From the NCBI RefSeq assembly GCF_900156625.1, contig NZ_FTOB01000004.1:434001-498000 (forward strand): DNA of 64,000 bases, written 5' to 3'. The translations under genes and the position numbers were made by a program. A model generated the notes under the pieces. The model saw nothing but the letters and a program-made list of their open reading frames with translations. It was not told where the DNA came from and ran no database searches. Positions 1-7,773 of this stretch are shown here, piece after piece (the stretch's first letter is position 1; every line of letters begins with the position of its first letter). The DNA comes from Zobellia uliginosa (GTDB lineage Bacteria; Bacteroidota; Bacteroidia; Flavobacteriales; Flavobacteriaceae).

Positions 1-1036
1 TGGGGAATCCGGATAAATCTTTCCCGAAGCATGTCTTTCCGTTTTCCTTTGGGGATTTTGAACCAAAATTGGGCATGGGGGTATATTTGTAACTATACTG
101 GGTACTATCGAGAAAAGAGGCCCCGTAACACTGAAATTGCAATTCGGTTCCACGTCCGGCATTGATGTTCGTTCCTTCAAAAAGACCTAGGCTCGGATAT
201 AGGTTGATCGCCGTATCGTTGGGCAGGTTCGGCGAAGGCCTGACCGGTATGCTGTAGGGGGTGTCATATGTCCAATTTTCCAATGGAATCACCGTAAGGT
301 CGGCTTTAGTACCATTCCCAAGCCATTTCTCTTCATTGATCATTCGGGCGTATTCGCCAATGGTCATGCCGTAGACCAAGGGGATTTCGGTCATGCCCAA
401 AAAGCTGGTGTGCTCTTTTTTCATGGTCGGGCCGTCTATATAAGCGCCGTTAGGGTTAGGGCGGTCAAGTACTATAATGGGAACGTTCTGTTCCGCACAG
501 GCCTCCATGACCAATTGTAAGGTGGCTATATAGGTGTAGAAGCGAACCCCCACATCTTGAATGTCGAAAAGAACGATATCGATATCCTCTAATTGCTCGG
601 CGGAAGGTTTCCGGTTTTTCCCGTAGAGGGAAATCAATGGGAGTCCCGTCTTATTGTCGATCCCGTCCTTAACTTTTTCGCCGGCATCGGCGCTACCTCG
701 AAAACCGTGCTCGGGAGCGAACACTTTTATGATATCGACACCGCGTGCCAATAAAGAATCGACGAGATGGACATATGGAAGGGGGGTGTTTTTAACCTGA
801 TCTTTAAAAATAATGGTCGTCTGGTTTCCTACAATGCCGACTTTCTTTCCCTTAAGTAAAGGAAGGTAGGCTTCGGTTCTATTGGCTGCCACTACAACGG
901 GCTTTGCCTTGACCGAATCGTTTAGTGAGACCGCAGGTTTTGATTGGGTTTTCTCGGCTTTCGTTTGGTTTCCGCAGGCGATAAGAAGCAAAAACCAAAT
1001 GAAAAATGTACTTTTGAGAGAGTTTAAAAACGCCAT
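1..1036 (-). CDS. DUF1343 / NamZ-type exo-beta-N-acetylmuramidase lipoprotein (3' end outside window)
   Basis: The reading frame is open from an ATG at 1036 to the window edge, so the C-terminus is missing. It starts with a lipoprotein signal ending in the lipobox LIAC (Cys21). Family hallmarks are APEHGFRGSADAGE at residues 107-120 and DIQDVGVRFYTY at 158-169, both typical of DUF1343. Characterised members (NamZ) remove terminal MurNAc from peptidoglycan fragments, so a role in cell-wall recycling in the periplasm is likely. The start codon lies only 3 bp from the divergent start of the next gene, so the ribosome-binding and promoter signals must sit inside that neighbour. The family call is firm; the exact substrate is inferred. 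Confidence 0.88.
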   Translation of the reverse strand, partial: MAFLNSLKSTFFIWFLLLIACGNQTKAEKTQSKPAVSLNDSVKAKPVVVAANRTEAYLPLLKGKKVGIVGNQTTIIFKDQVKNTPLPYVHLVDSLLARGVDIIKVFAPEHGFRGSADAGEKVKDGIDNKTGLPLISLYGKNRKPSAEQLEDIDIVLFDIQDVGVRFYTYIATLQLVMEACAEQNVPIIVLDRPNPNGAYIDGPTMKKEHTSFLGMTEIPLVYGMTIGEYARMINEEKWLGNGTKADLTVIPLENWTYDTPYSIPVRPSPNLPNDTAINLYPSLGLFEGTNINAGRGTELQFQCYGASFLDSTQYSYKYTPMPNFGSKSPKENGKTCFGKDLSGFP

Positions 1037-1039
1037 AGA

Positions 1040-2281
1040 TTGAATTTTGAATATTTTTTGGCCAAGCGGCTCATCAAAGGTGAGGCGCATAAAATTAGTA
1101 TTTCCGCACCAATAATAAAAATAGCTATTGCAGCTATTGCATTGGGGGTGGTAATGATGCTCATTGCGATAGCTACCGGTATTGGCCTGAAGTACAAGAT
1201 ACGCGAAAAAGTAGCCGCCTTCAACGGGCACATCCAAATTTCCAGTTATGACAATAATGCATCTGATGTATCGGTCATTCCGGTTTCATTGGATCAAGAG
1301 TTTTATCCCGAGTTTAAAAACATTGACGGTATCCGTCACGTACAGGCCGTAGCTAGCAAGGCGGGCATTATTAGAACCGAGACCACCTTTGAGGGTATTA
1401 TTGCCAAGGGGGTAGGGGCAGATTACGACTGGTCGGCATTTGAGGAGTATTTGGTAGAGGGGCGGTTGCCGAACTATTCCGGGGATTTGAATGAAGAGGT
1501 ACTGATGTCAGACCTTATGGCCAACCGACTGCACTTAAAAACCGGCGATACCTTTTACGCCTTTTTTCTCAAGGATGGCGATGTTTCGAAATTGCCCAAC
1601 CAAAGAAAATTTAAAATTACCGGCCTCTACGATAGCGGATTTGAGGAATTTGACGGACTTTATCTTTTTACCGATATACGGCACATACAACGTATGAACA
1701 AGTGGGAGGATGACCAAGTAGGTAATTTTGAGGTGTTCTTGAACAGTTTTGACGATATTGACGCCAAGAGTAATGAGATTTACGGGAATACCGTCTCTAC
1801 ACTAGATACACAGACCATCGTAAACAAATATTACAAGATCTTTGAATGGATCAGTCTTTTCGACTTTAATATCATTCTGATCATCGGTATCGTGATCATC
1901 GTAAGTGGCTTCAATATGATTACGGCACTGCTGGTGTTGATTTTAGAACGCACCCAAATGATCGGTATCCTCAAGGCTTTGGGATCGGCCAATTGGAGCA
2001 TACGTAAGGTGTTTTTGTACAATGCTACATACCTTATCGGTATCGGTCTGCTTTGGGGGAACCTTATTGGCTTGGGAGGTATTGTATTGCAAGACCGGTT
2101 CAAGGTTTTGAAGTTTCCGAACCCGAAGGAGTATTACATAGAATACGTGCCCGTACATATCGACGTATTTACGGTCTTGGCCCTCAATGCGGGCGTGTTG
2201 GTTCTATGTGTGCTGATGCTGTTGATTCCATCGTATATTATCACCAAAATTTCTCCGGTCAAGGCCATCAAATTCGAATAG
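1040..2281 (+). CDS. FtsX/LolE-type ABC transporter permease
   Basis: A 413-residue protein with the MacB/FtsX layout: one membrane helix near residues 25-50, a long periplasmic domain (about 55-270), then three helices near 275-300, 320-350 and 375-400. The C-terminus ILERTQMIGILKALG followed by ISPVKAIKFE is typical of lipoprotein-releasing permeases. It starts with TTG, and the N-terminus NFEYFLAKRLI supports that start because it matches the family. No ATPase gene is adjacent. It is likely part of a LolCDE-like system that extracts lipoproteins from the inner membrane, but other MacB-type substrates are possible. Confidence 0.88.
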   Translation: MNFEYFLAKRLIKGEAHKISISAPIIKIAIAAIALGVVMMLIAIATGIGLKYKIREKVAAFNGHIQISSYDNNASDVSVIPVSLDQEFYPEFKNIDGIRHVQAVASKAGIIRTETTFEGIIAKGVGADYDWSAFEEYLVEGRLPNYSGDLNEEVLMSDLMANRLHLKTGDTFYAFFLKDGDVSKLPNQRKFKITGLYDSGFEEFDGLYLFTDIRHIQRMNKWEDDQVGNFEVFLNSFDDIDAKSNEIYGNTVSTLDTQTIVNKYYKIFEWISLFDFNIILIIGIVIIVSGFNMITALLVLILERTQMIGILKALGSANWSIRKVFLYNATYLIGIGLLWGNLIGLGGIVLQDRFKVLKFPNPKEYYIEYVPVHIDVFTVLALNAGVLVLCVLMLLIPSYIITKISPVKAIKFE

Positions 2282-2356
2282 AAAATACCTTAGGGTATTT
2301 CTGTGTGGTAAGGTCTTTCTATTTTTTTTGCTAGATTACATGATAATTTATAGCTC

Positions 2357-3337
2357 ATGAGATACGCAAAAAATATTCTTGGAACCATAGGGAATACGCC
2401 TTTGGTAAAGCTAAATAAGTTAACCTCCGACCTTCCTTGCCTAGTGTTGGCCAAATACGAGACCTTTAACCCGGGTAACTCGGTGAAAGACCGTATGGCC
2501 CTACAAATGATAGAGGATGCCGAAGCGGCTGGGCTTCTAAAGCCGGGCGGTACCATTGTAGAGGCAACCTCGGGCAATACCGGAATGGGCTTGGCATTGG
2601 CCGCTACGGTGAAGGGCTACCGGCTTATTTGTGTAATAAGTGATAAGCAATCCGTAGAAAAGATAGATATATTAAAGGCTATGGGCAGTGAAGTGCACGT
2701 ATGTCCTACCGATGTCGAACCGAGCGACCCAAGAAGTTATTATGCCACGGCCAAAAGGCTGGCCAAGGAAACTCCGAATGCCTGGTACGTGAACCAATAC
2801 GATAACCCGAGTAATACAAAGGCCCATTACCTTAGTACCGGACCGGAAATTTGGGAACAGACCGACGGTAAGGTTACCCATTTTGTCGTTGGTGTGGGTA
2901 CCGGAGGTACAATTTCGGGCGTAGGTAAGTTTTTGAAGGAGAAAAATCCGGATATAAAGGTTTGGGGCGTCGATACCTATGGTTCGGTCTTTAAAAAATA
3001 CCACGAGACCGGAGTGTTCGACGAGAATGAGATCTACCCCTACATTACCGAAGGAATCGGGGAGGATATTCTCCCGGAAAACGTAGATTTTGACATTATT
3101 GACGGCTTTGTTAAAGTTACCGATAAAGATGCCGCCATGTATACCCGACGTTTGGCCAGGGAAGAGGCCATGTTTGCGGGGAATTCTGCAGGTGCAGCCA
3201 TAAAAGGGTTATTGCAGCTCAAGGAACACTTTACGAAAGACGATGTGGTGGTCGTGTTGTTCCATGATCACGGAAGTCGCTATGTCGGAAAAATGTTCAA
3301 TGACGATTGGATGCGTGAAAAGGGGTTTTTAGATTAG
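2357..3337 (+). CDS. PLP-dependent cysteine synthase / cystathionine beta-synthase family
   Basis: A 326-residue fold-type II PLP enzyme. The Schiff-base lysine is K44 in NSVKDR, the substrate loop is TSGNTG (71-76), and the phosphate-binding loop is GVGTGGTISG (179-188). The family condenses activated serine with sulfide or homocysteine to make cysteine or cystathionine. The stretch EGIGEDILPENVD fits the CBS/CysM side of the family, but the C-terminal CBS regulatory domains are absent. It stands alone with its own 75-bp leader. Whether it is a cysteine synthase or a cystathionine beta-synthase cannot be settled from sequence alone. Confidence 0.9.
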   Translation: MRYAKNILGTIGNTPLVKLNKLTSDLPCLVLAKYETFNPGNSVKDRMALQMIEDAEAAGLLKPGGTIVEATSGNTGMGLALAATVKGYRLICVISDKQSVEKIDILKAMGSEVHVCPTDVEPSDPRSYYATAKRLAKETPNAWYVNQYDNPSNTKAHYLSTGPEIWEQTDGKVTHFVVGVGTGGTISGVGKFLKEKNPDIKVWGVDTYGSVFKKYHETGVFDENEIYPYITEGIGEDILPENVDFDIIDGFVKVTDKDAAMYTRRLAREEAMFAGNSAGAAIKGLLQLKEHFTKDDVVVVLFHDHGSRYVGKMFNDDWMREKGFLD

Positions 3338-3362
3338 TTTTGTAAGCGTGTTCAAGAAAAGC

Positions 3363-3384
3363 GACTTCTATTTCAGTAGAAGTC
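3363..3384. other. short perfect hairpin between genes
   Basis: GACTTCTA (3363-3370) and TAGAAGTC (3377-3384) form an 8-bp stem with a 6-nt loop between the cysteine synthase and epimerase genes. No T-run follows on the plus strand, so it is not a classical terminator. It may stabilise the upstream mRNA end. Confidence 0.4.
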
Positions 3385-3400
3385 TATAAAAAAGTGAGAG

Positions 3401-4180
3401 ATGACAGAGTTAAGTTTTAAAAATCAAAACGTAAAAATAGATGCCGGTGAATTGGTAGGTTATACCGTAGACGGGCACGAATATATCCATCAAAAAGGCA
3501 GTCCGGGATGGCGCAGTTCCGATACCGAAATGTTTCCGATCATCGGCCCCACTGCCGATGCCAAGTTTATGGTACAGACCCCAAGGGACATTGCGGTTCA
3601 AGACCAGCACGGATTGCTACGGGAGATGGAGTACGAGTTGATATCGGAAACGGAGAACGAGGCGGTTTTTCAAAAGGCGTATAAGGCCAATTCGCGGGTG
3701 AAGAATTCGAAATATCCGAACAAGTCGAACAAGGAATGGTTGTTTTGGACCTATGATTTCAATTTTAAAAAGACCTTTCGATTGGGAGAAGACGGGCTGG
3801 AAGTAAGCTTTACGGTTTCCGGGGAACGCGATATGCCTTTTATGTTGGGCTATCACCCTGCTTTTAAGCTTCACACCGAAAGTCCCGTAGTAATTGTGGG
3901 CGATAAAGAAATAAGTCTTGATGAGATTATGGCGGTAGGAAGCCGGGCGCTAGAAGTGGCCGACTGTGAGGAAATCGTATTAAAGGACCAAAAAGAGCTT
4001 CGTATCCGTACCGAAGGCTTTGGCAATTTTATGTTGTGGACGGAAGTACCCAATATGCTGTGTATAGAACCTATTACGTTCTATCCGTATGCCGTACCAC
4101 AGGCGAAGCTGTTTGAAGGTTTTAGTTATTTGAAGGACGAAGATGCCCAACTGAGGGTCTTTATAACTGCGGTCAATTAA
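3401..4180 (+). CDS. aldose 1-epimerase family protein
   Basis: A 259-residue galactose-mutarotase-like protein without a signal peptide, so cytoplasmic. Family features are DTEMFPIIGPT near residue 47, QDQHGLLRE near 68 (the H is a probable catalytic histidine), GYHPAFKL near 150 (second histidine) and LCIEPITFYPYAVP near 225 (the E is the probable catalytic acid). Relatives interconvert alpha and beta anomers of aldohexoses or hexose 6-phosphates. It is followed after 9 bp by a Crp-type regulator in the same direction, so the two may be co-transcribed. Confidence 0.85.
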   Translation: MTELSFKNQNVKIDAGELVGYTVDGHEYIHQKGSPGWRSSDTEMFPIIGPTADAKFMVQTPRDIAVQDQHGLLREMEYELISETENEAVFQKAYKANSRVKNSKYPNKSNKEWLFWTYDFNFKKTFRLGEDGLEVSFTVSGERDMPFMLGYHPAFKLHTESPVVIVGDKEISLDEIMAVGSRALEVADCEEIVLKDQKELRIRTEGFGNFMLWTEVPNMLCIEPITFYPYAVPQAKLFEGFSYLKDEDAQLRVFITAVN

Positions 4181-4189
4181 ATAGGAAAT

Positions 4190-4822
4190 ATGGAAGAAGG
4201 TCTTTTGCAGAATTATGGCTATCTCTTTGAAGATGCACTCTTGGCAGAGATGCAAGAGGTGGGATTGGTAAAAAAGTATGGTCAAGGTAGGGTAATCATG
4301 GATATCGGTGAGACCATTTCACACATGCCCTTATTGTTGAACGGAGCGATCAAGATTTTGCGCGAAGATGAAAACGGAGACGAACTGTTACTTTATTTTT
4401 TAGAGCGTGGCGACACCTGTGCCATGACCTTTTCATGTTGTGTGGGAACCCATAAAAGTGAGATACGTGCCGTTGCCGAAAGTGATACGGAGCTTATCAT
4501 GATTCCCGTAGAGAAGATGGAAGCCTGGATGTCTAAATACGCGACATGGCGTCAGTTTATCTTGGACAGTTACCATACCCGAATGACCGAATTGCTCGAA
4601 ACCGTCGATACCATAGCCTTTCTTCGAATGGATGAACGGCTGCTCAAGCACCTTCAAGACAAGGCCATGGTCAACCACGACGAATACGTCCAGACAACAC
4701 ACCAAGATATTGCCTATGACCTGAATACTTCAAGAGTGGTCATCTCAAGGCTGCTTAAAAAGCTTGAGAAGGAAGGAAAGATAGAGATGCAGCGTAACCG
4801 GATCAAAGTCATCGACTTATAA
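4190..4822 (+). CDS. Crp/Fnr-family transcriptional regulator
   Basis: A 210-residue protein with an N-terminal cyclic-nucleotide-binding-like beta-roll (about 10-120) and a C-terminal winged helix (about 145-205, containing QTTHQDIAYDLNTSRVVISRLLKKL as the recognition region). The effector domain lacks the arginine and glutamate signature of cAMP-binding CRP, as is usual for flavobacterial members. It has two adjacent cysteines (SCC) in the beta-roll but no N-terminal Fe-S cysteine cluster like E. coli FNR. Its ligand is unknown. FNR-like boxes exist at 14.6 and 15.0 kb in this window, but nothing shows that this protein binds them. Confidence 0.9.
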   Translation: MEEGLLQNYGYLFEDALLAEMQEVGLVKKYGQGRVIMDIGETISHMPLLLNGAIKILREDENGDELLLYFLERGDTCAMTFSCCVGTHKSEIRAVAESDTELIMIPVEKMEAWMSKYATWRQFILDSYHTRMTELLETVDTIAFLRMDERLLKHLQDKAMVNHDEYVQTTHQDIAYDLNTSRVVISRLLKKLEKEGKIEMQRNRIKVIDL

Positions 4823-4874
4823 AAGGCTTCGTTCGCCAGGACGTCATTTTCCCAAAAAAAATATAAAATAGAAA

Positions 4875-4904
4875 AGAGTTTTGGAATGTTTGTTCCAAAA
4901 CTCT
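4875..4904. promoter_or_regulatory. 30-bp perfect palindrome, probable TetR operator 1
   Basis: AGAGTTTTGGAA (4875-4886) and TTCCAAAACTCT (4893-4904) are perfect 12-nt inverted arms around TGTTTG. The palindrome directly precedes the -7 box of the TetR gene, where a dimeric repressor would block transcription. A related site, with GGAGTGAA-TGT-TTCATTCC-like arms, lies before the next gene. Confidence 0.8.
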
Positions 4905-4911
4905 ACATTTG
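4904..4911 (+). promoter_or_regulatory. -7 promoter box of the TetR gene (leaderless start)
   Basis: TACATTTG matches the Bacteroidota -7 consensus TAnnTTTG and sits only 4 nt before the GTG start codon at 4916. The transcript would therefore start at or next to the start codon. This excludes the upstream ATG at 4886, which lies inside the operator. Confidence 0.65.
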
Positions 4912-4915
4912 CCTC

Positions 4916-5467
4916 GTGAATAAAAAAGACAGCATCTTACGGTCGGCTCTAGCGCTTTTGGTTGAAAAGGGAGTACATAACACCCCCATGTCGGCCATTG
5001 CCAAAAATGCGGGTACCGGTATGGGGACCATATATAACTATTTTCCCAATAAGGAAGTTCTGATCAACGAGATTTACGCCGGAATAAAGGAAAAGGAAAA
5101 TACCATTTTCCCGGAGTTTGATACCGCCCGCCCCATAAAGACCCAATTCGAGCGGTATTATACGGCCATGGTTGAATTTTTTATCGAGAATGCCGAGTTC
5201 TTCAAGTTTATGGAGCAAGTTCAAGCTTCGCCCATCATCACCGAGGAGACCCGGAAAAAGGGATTGGAGACGGTAGCGCCGGTTTATGATTTGCTCGAAA
5301 GGGGAAAGGAAGAACGCATTGTTAAAAATTTGGAAACCGAAGAATTGATCCAGTTCATCGGAGGTTCGGTATTCTCCTATTTACGTTGGTACCATGGCCA
5401 AGTGAAAGTAGGGGCGTCTACGGTTCAAAACCAGGTGCGAATGGTTTGGGACGGAATAAAAGAGTAA
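4916..5467 (+). CDS. TetR/AcrR-family transcriptional repressor
   Basis: A 183-residue protein starting with GTG at 4916. An upstream ATG at 4886 is rejected because it falls upstream of the -7 box and inside the operator. The N-terminal helix-turn-helix (about 5-50) contains TPMSAIAKNAGTGMGTIYNYFPNK, the classic TetR signature. The C-terminal ligand domain is helical with no recognised ligand. It lies directly upstream of, and in the same direction as, an SDR gene whose leader carries a related palindrome. I infer autoregulation plus control of the SDR gene, perhaps in response to a hydrophobic or aldehyde ligand. Confidence 0.9.
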   Translation: MNKKDSILRSALALLVEKGVHNTPMSAIAKNAGTGMGTIYNYFPNKEVLINEIYAGIKEKENTIFPEFDTARPIKTQFERYYTAMVEFFIENAEFFKFMEQVQASPIITEETRKKGLETVAPVYDLLERGKEERIVKNLETEELIQFIGGSVFSYLRWYHGQVKVGASTVQNQVRMVWDGIKE

Positions 5468-5486
5468 AAAAAATTTATATAAAAAT

Positions 5487-5506
5487 TGGAGTGAATGTTC
5501 ATTCCA
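5487..5506. promoter_or_regulatory. probable TetR operator 2 upstream of SDR gene
   Basis: TGGAGTGAA (5487-5495) and TTCATTCCA (5498-5506) form an inverted repeat with one mismatch. It shares the outer GGA...TCC core and the central TGTT with the palindrome at 4875-4904, so the same TetR protein probably binds both. Confidence 0.65.
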
Positions 5507-5540
5507 TTGTAAATAAGGTGAACTATTTAATATTTTAAAA

Positions 5541-6401
5541 ATGAAAAGAGTTGTTTTAATTACGGGTACATCATCGGGAGTAGGTTTTGAAAGTTCCCTG
5601 CTTTTTGCGGAGAAGGGGTATAAGGTTTATGCTTCCATGAGAAATTTAAAAAAGGCCGACCGCCTAAGGGAAAAAATAGAAGAAGGCAATTTAGACGTTG
5701 ACATATTGGAACTCGATGTGACCAAGGTCGACAGTATCAAGGCGGCAGTCGATACCATTATCGGGAAAGAGGGGCGAATTGATGTCTTGATCAATAATGC
5801 CGGGGCAGGTTTTGCAAAAGCCGTGGAACAGGCGAGCGAAGAGGAGGTAAGATGGGTCACCGAAGTCAATTATTTGGGAACGGTATTTTGCACCCAAGCC
5901 GTCATGCCCCATATGCGGAAACAAAGATCAGGGCAAATTATAAACCTGAGTTCGGTGGGTGGATTGGTAGGCCAGCCCTTTAATGAGCTCTATTGCGCCG
6001 CGAAATTTGCGATAGAAGGCTTTGCAGAGGGTTTGGCGGCCTATGTTACCGACGCCTTCAATATCAAGATCAGTAATGTAGAACCAGGGGGGATCTCTAC
6101 CGAATTTATGAATTCGGCCGTTGAAAAGACCGCGGTTGACGGTAAATTGGCCTCAGGTGAATACCTTCCTATTTTTGAGCGTTACCTCGCGGGCAACCAG
6201 CAGAGGGCTGCCGAATCTGAGGAGCAAGTCTATCAAACGGGCCGAGAGGTTGCCGAAGTCGTACTCGATGTGGCCGAAAACGAAAATCCGCCGATGCGTA
6301 TCCGTACTTCGGAATGGGCCCAAAACCTATGTGAGCTTAAAACCAAGGCCGATCCCGATGGAAACAAATTGGTAGATCAGATCAAGCGCAGTTTTTTATA
6401 G
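5541..6401 (+). CDS. short-chain dehydrogenase/reductase (SDR)
   Basis: A 286-residue classical SDR with the Rossmann motif TGTSSGVG (8-15), NNAGAG (85-90), catalytic Ser138 and the YxxxK pair Tyr151/Lys155. It has no signal peptide. The extended C-terminus (about 190-286) resembles the SDR group that acts on retinol- or steroid-like hydrophobic substrates, but the substrate cannot be read from sequence. The gene sits 73 bp after the TetR regulator and carries its own palindromic operator, so it is the likely regulated target. Confidence 0.88.
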   Translation: MKRVVLITGTSSGVGFESSLLFAEKGYKVYASMRNLKKADRLREKIEEGNLDVDILELDVTKVDSIKAAVDTIIGKEGRIDVLINNAGAGFAKAVEQASEEEVRWVTEVNYLGTVFCTQAVMPHMRKQRSGQIINLSSVGGLVGQPFNELYCAAKFAIEGFAEGLAAYVTDAFNIKISNVEPGGISTEFMNSAVEKTAVDGKLASGEYLPIFERYLAGNQQRAAESEEQVYQTGREVAEVVLDVAENENPPMRIRTSEWAQNLCELKTKADPDGNKLVDQIKRSFL

Positions 6402-6507
6402 CGTTTGGGAAAGGGGCCGAAAAAAAATATTCGGACAAATTTATCCTCTTTCTGTGTGGTTTCTATTGAATTACTTATTTTTACCTTTCTACTTGTGCAA
6501 TTAAGAT

Positions 6508-7689
6508 ATGGCTAGAATGGTGAAAATAGGGGTGCGTTTAATGGTAGTCTTGTTATTGGTGAGCTGTAAGGACACCGATGGGAAGCCTAAAAAAACGTCA
6601 AAATCGAACCGGGTCGTAACAACTTATATTGCCTTGCCCCAAAAGGTGAAATCACCTAAGGACAATCCGGCTTCCCCTGAAAAGGAGGCCTTGGGAAAAT
6701 TACTTTTTTACGACCCCGTTCTTTCCGGAAACAAAGATGTGGCCTGTGCTACCTGCCATCACCCCCAAAACGGTTATGCAGAGTTTTTGGATATCAGTAT
6801 CGGTCCCAATGCCACTGGTCTGGGTGCGCGTAGAAAATTCAATGCGCCCAACGATATTCCCTTTGTAAAAAGAAATGCCCCTACCATTATCAATTCGGCC
6901 TACAATGGCATAGACCCCTTCGGCAACTATGATCCGGAACAAGCCACTATGTTTTGGGACGATCGCGTTAAGAGTCTTGAAAAACAGGCCTTGGAGCCGA
7001 TAAAGGCCTTTGAGGAAATGCGTGGGCACGGTATTGGTGTCGATAGTATCTTACAGGTAGTGGTGGATCGCGTAAAGCAAATTCCCGAATATCAAAAAAT
7101 GTTCGCCGATGCCTTTGGTGTGCCGAATGCCGTAACGGTAGAAAATTTAGGAAAGGCCATCGCTGCCTTTGAGCGTTCGTTGGTGACGAACAATTCGCGC
7201 TTCGATCAGTTCATGAGGGGAGATGAGGATGCAATTCTCATTTCGGAAAAAGAAGGCTTCGAACTGTTTAAGTCGGTGGGGTGCGTCAATTGCCACAATG
7301 GTCCCATGTTTTCAGATTATAAGATGCACGTATTGGGTACCCCTGAAAACGATAAGCTGGGCGAACCCGATAGAGGGGTGAAGGATACGTTTGCCTTTCG
7401 TACACCAACCCTACGGAATCTACGCTTTACCGCCCCTTATATGCATAATGGGAGTTTGCCCACCCTTAAAAAGGTACTGGAGTTTTATGAGGATATAGCC
7501 AATGGGAAGGAGCGTAACCCACATGTGCCGGTCCAAAAATACGATCCCTTTGTGCGCGAACTTAACTTGTCGGTCAAGGAAATGTCGCAAATCATTTCAT
7601 TTTTAAACACGCTTAATGACGATGGTTTTGACAAGACCGTACCCGAGCGTGTACCCAGTGGCTTGCCGGTAGGGGGCAATATTCAATAA
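6508..7689 (+). CDS. di-haem cytochrome c peroxidase / MauG family lipoprotein
   Basis: A 393-residue periplasmic protein with a lipobox (LVSC, Cys20). Two c-type haem motifs are visible: CATCH at 79-83 and CVNCH at 258-262. TLRNLRFTAPYMHNGSLPTL near residue 300-320 is the conserved C-terminal segment. Bacterial di-haem peroxidases reduce hydrogen peroxide with electrons from cytochrome c; MauG relatives modify proteins. Its length and both haem sites are intact. It is monocistronic, with no electron donor gene beside it. Confidence 0.92.
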   Translation: MARMVKIGVRLMVVLLLVSCKDTDGKPKKTSKSNRVVTTYIALPQKVKSPKDNPASPEKEALGKLLFYDPVLSGNKDVACATCHHPQNGYAEFLDISIGPNATGLGARRKFNAPNDIPFVKRNAPTIINSAYNGIDPFGNYDPEQATMFWDDRVKSLEKQALEPIKAFEEMRGHGIGVDSILQVVVDRVKQIPEYQKMFADAFGVPNAVTVENLGKAIAAFERSLVTNNSRFDQFMRGDEDAILISEKEGFELFKSVGCVNCHNGPMFSDYKMHVLGTPENDKLGEPDRGVKDTFAFRTPTLRNLRFTAPYMHNGSLPTLKKVLEFYEDIANGKERNPHVPVQKYDPFVRELNLSVKEMSQIISFLNTLNDDGFDKTVPERVPSGLPVGGNIQ

Positions 7690-7761
7690 ATTTTTCGGTT
7701 TTAAGACTGGTTTCTTGATGTTCATGTAACACAGGTAACATAGCTGTTTTAGATTAAATGG

Positions 7762-7769
7762 TACATTTG
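7762..7769 (+). promoter_or_regulatory. -7 promoter box of the SulP gene (leaderless start)
   Basis: TACATTTG is followed after 4 nt by the ATG at 7774. This is the same box and spacing as in front of the TetR gene and again predicts a leaderless transcript. Confidence 0.55.
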
Positions 7770-7773
7770 TCCC

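Noticed and set aside
1024-1233. Minus-strand ORF over the permease start
   Set aside because: Antisense shadow of the FtsX-type gene; hydrophobic only because the opposite strand encodes a membrane segment.
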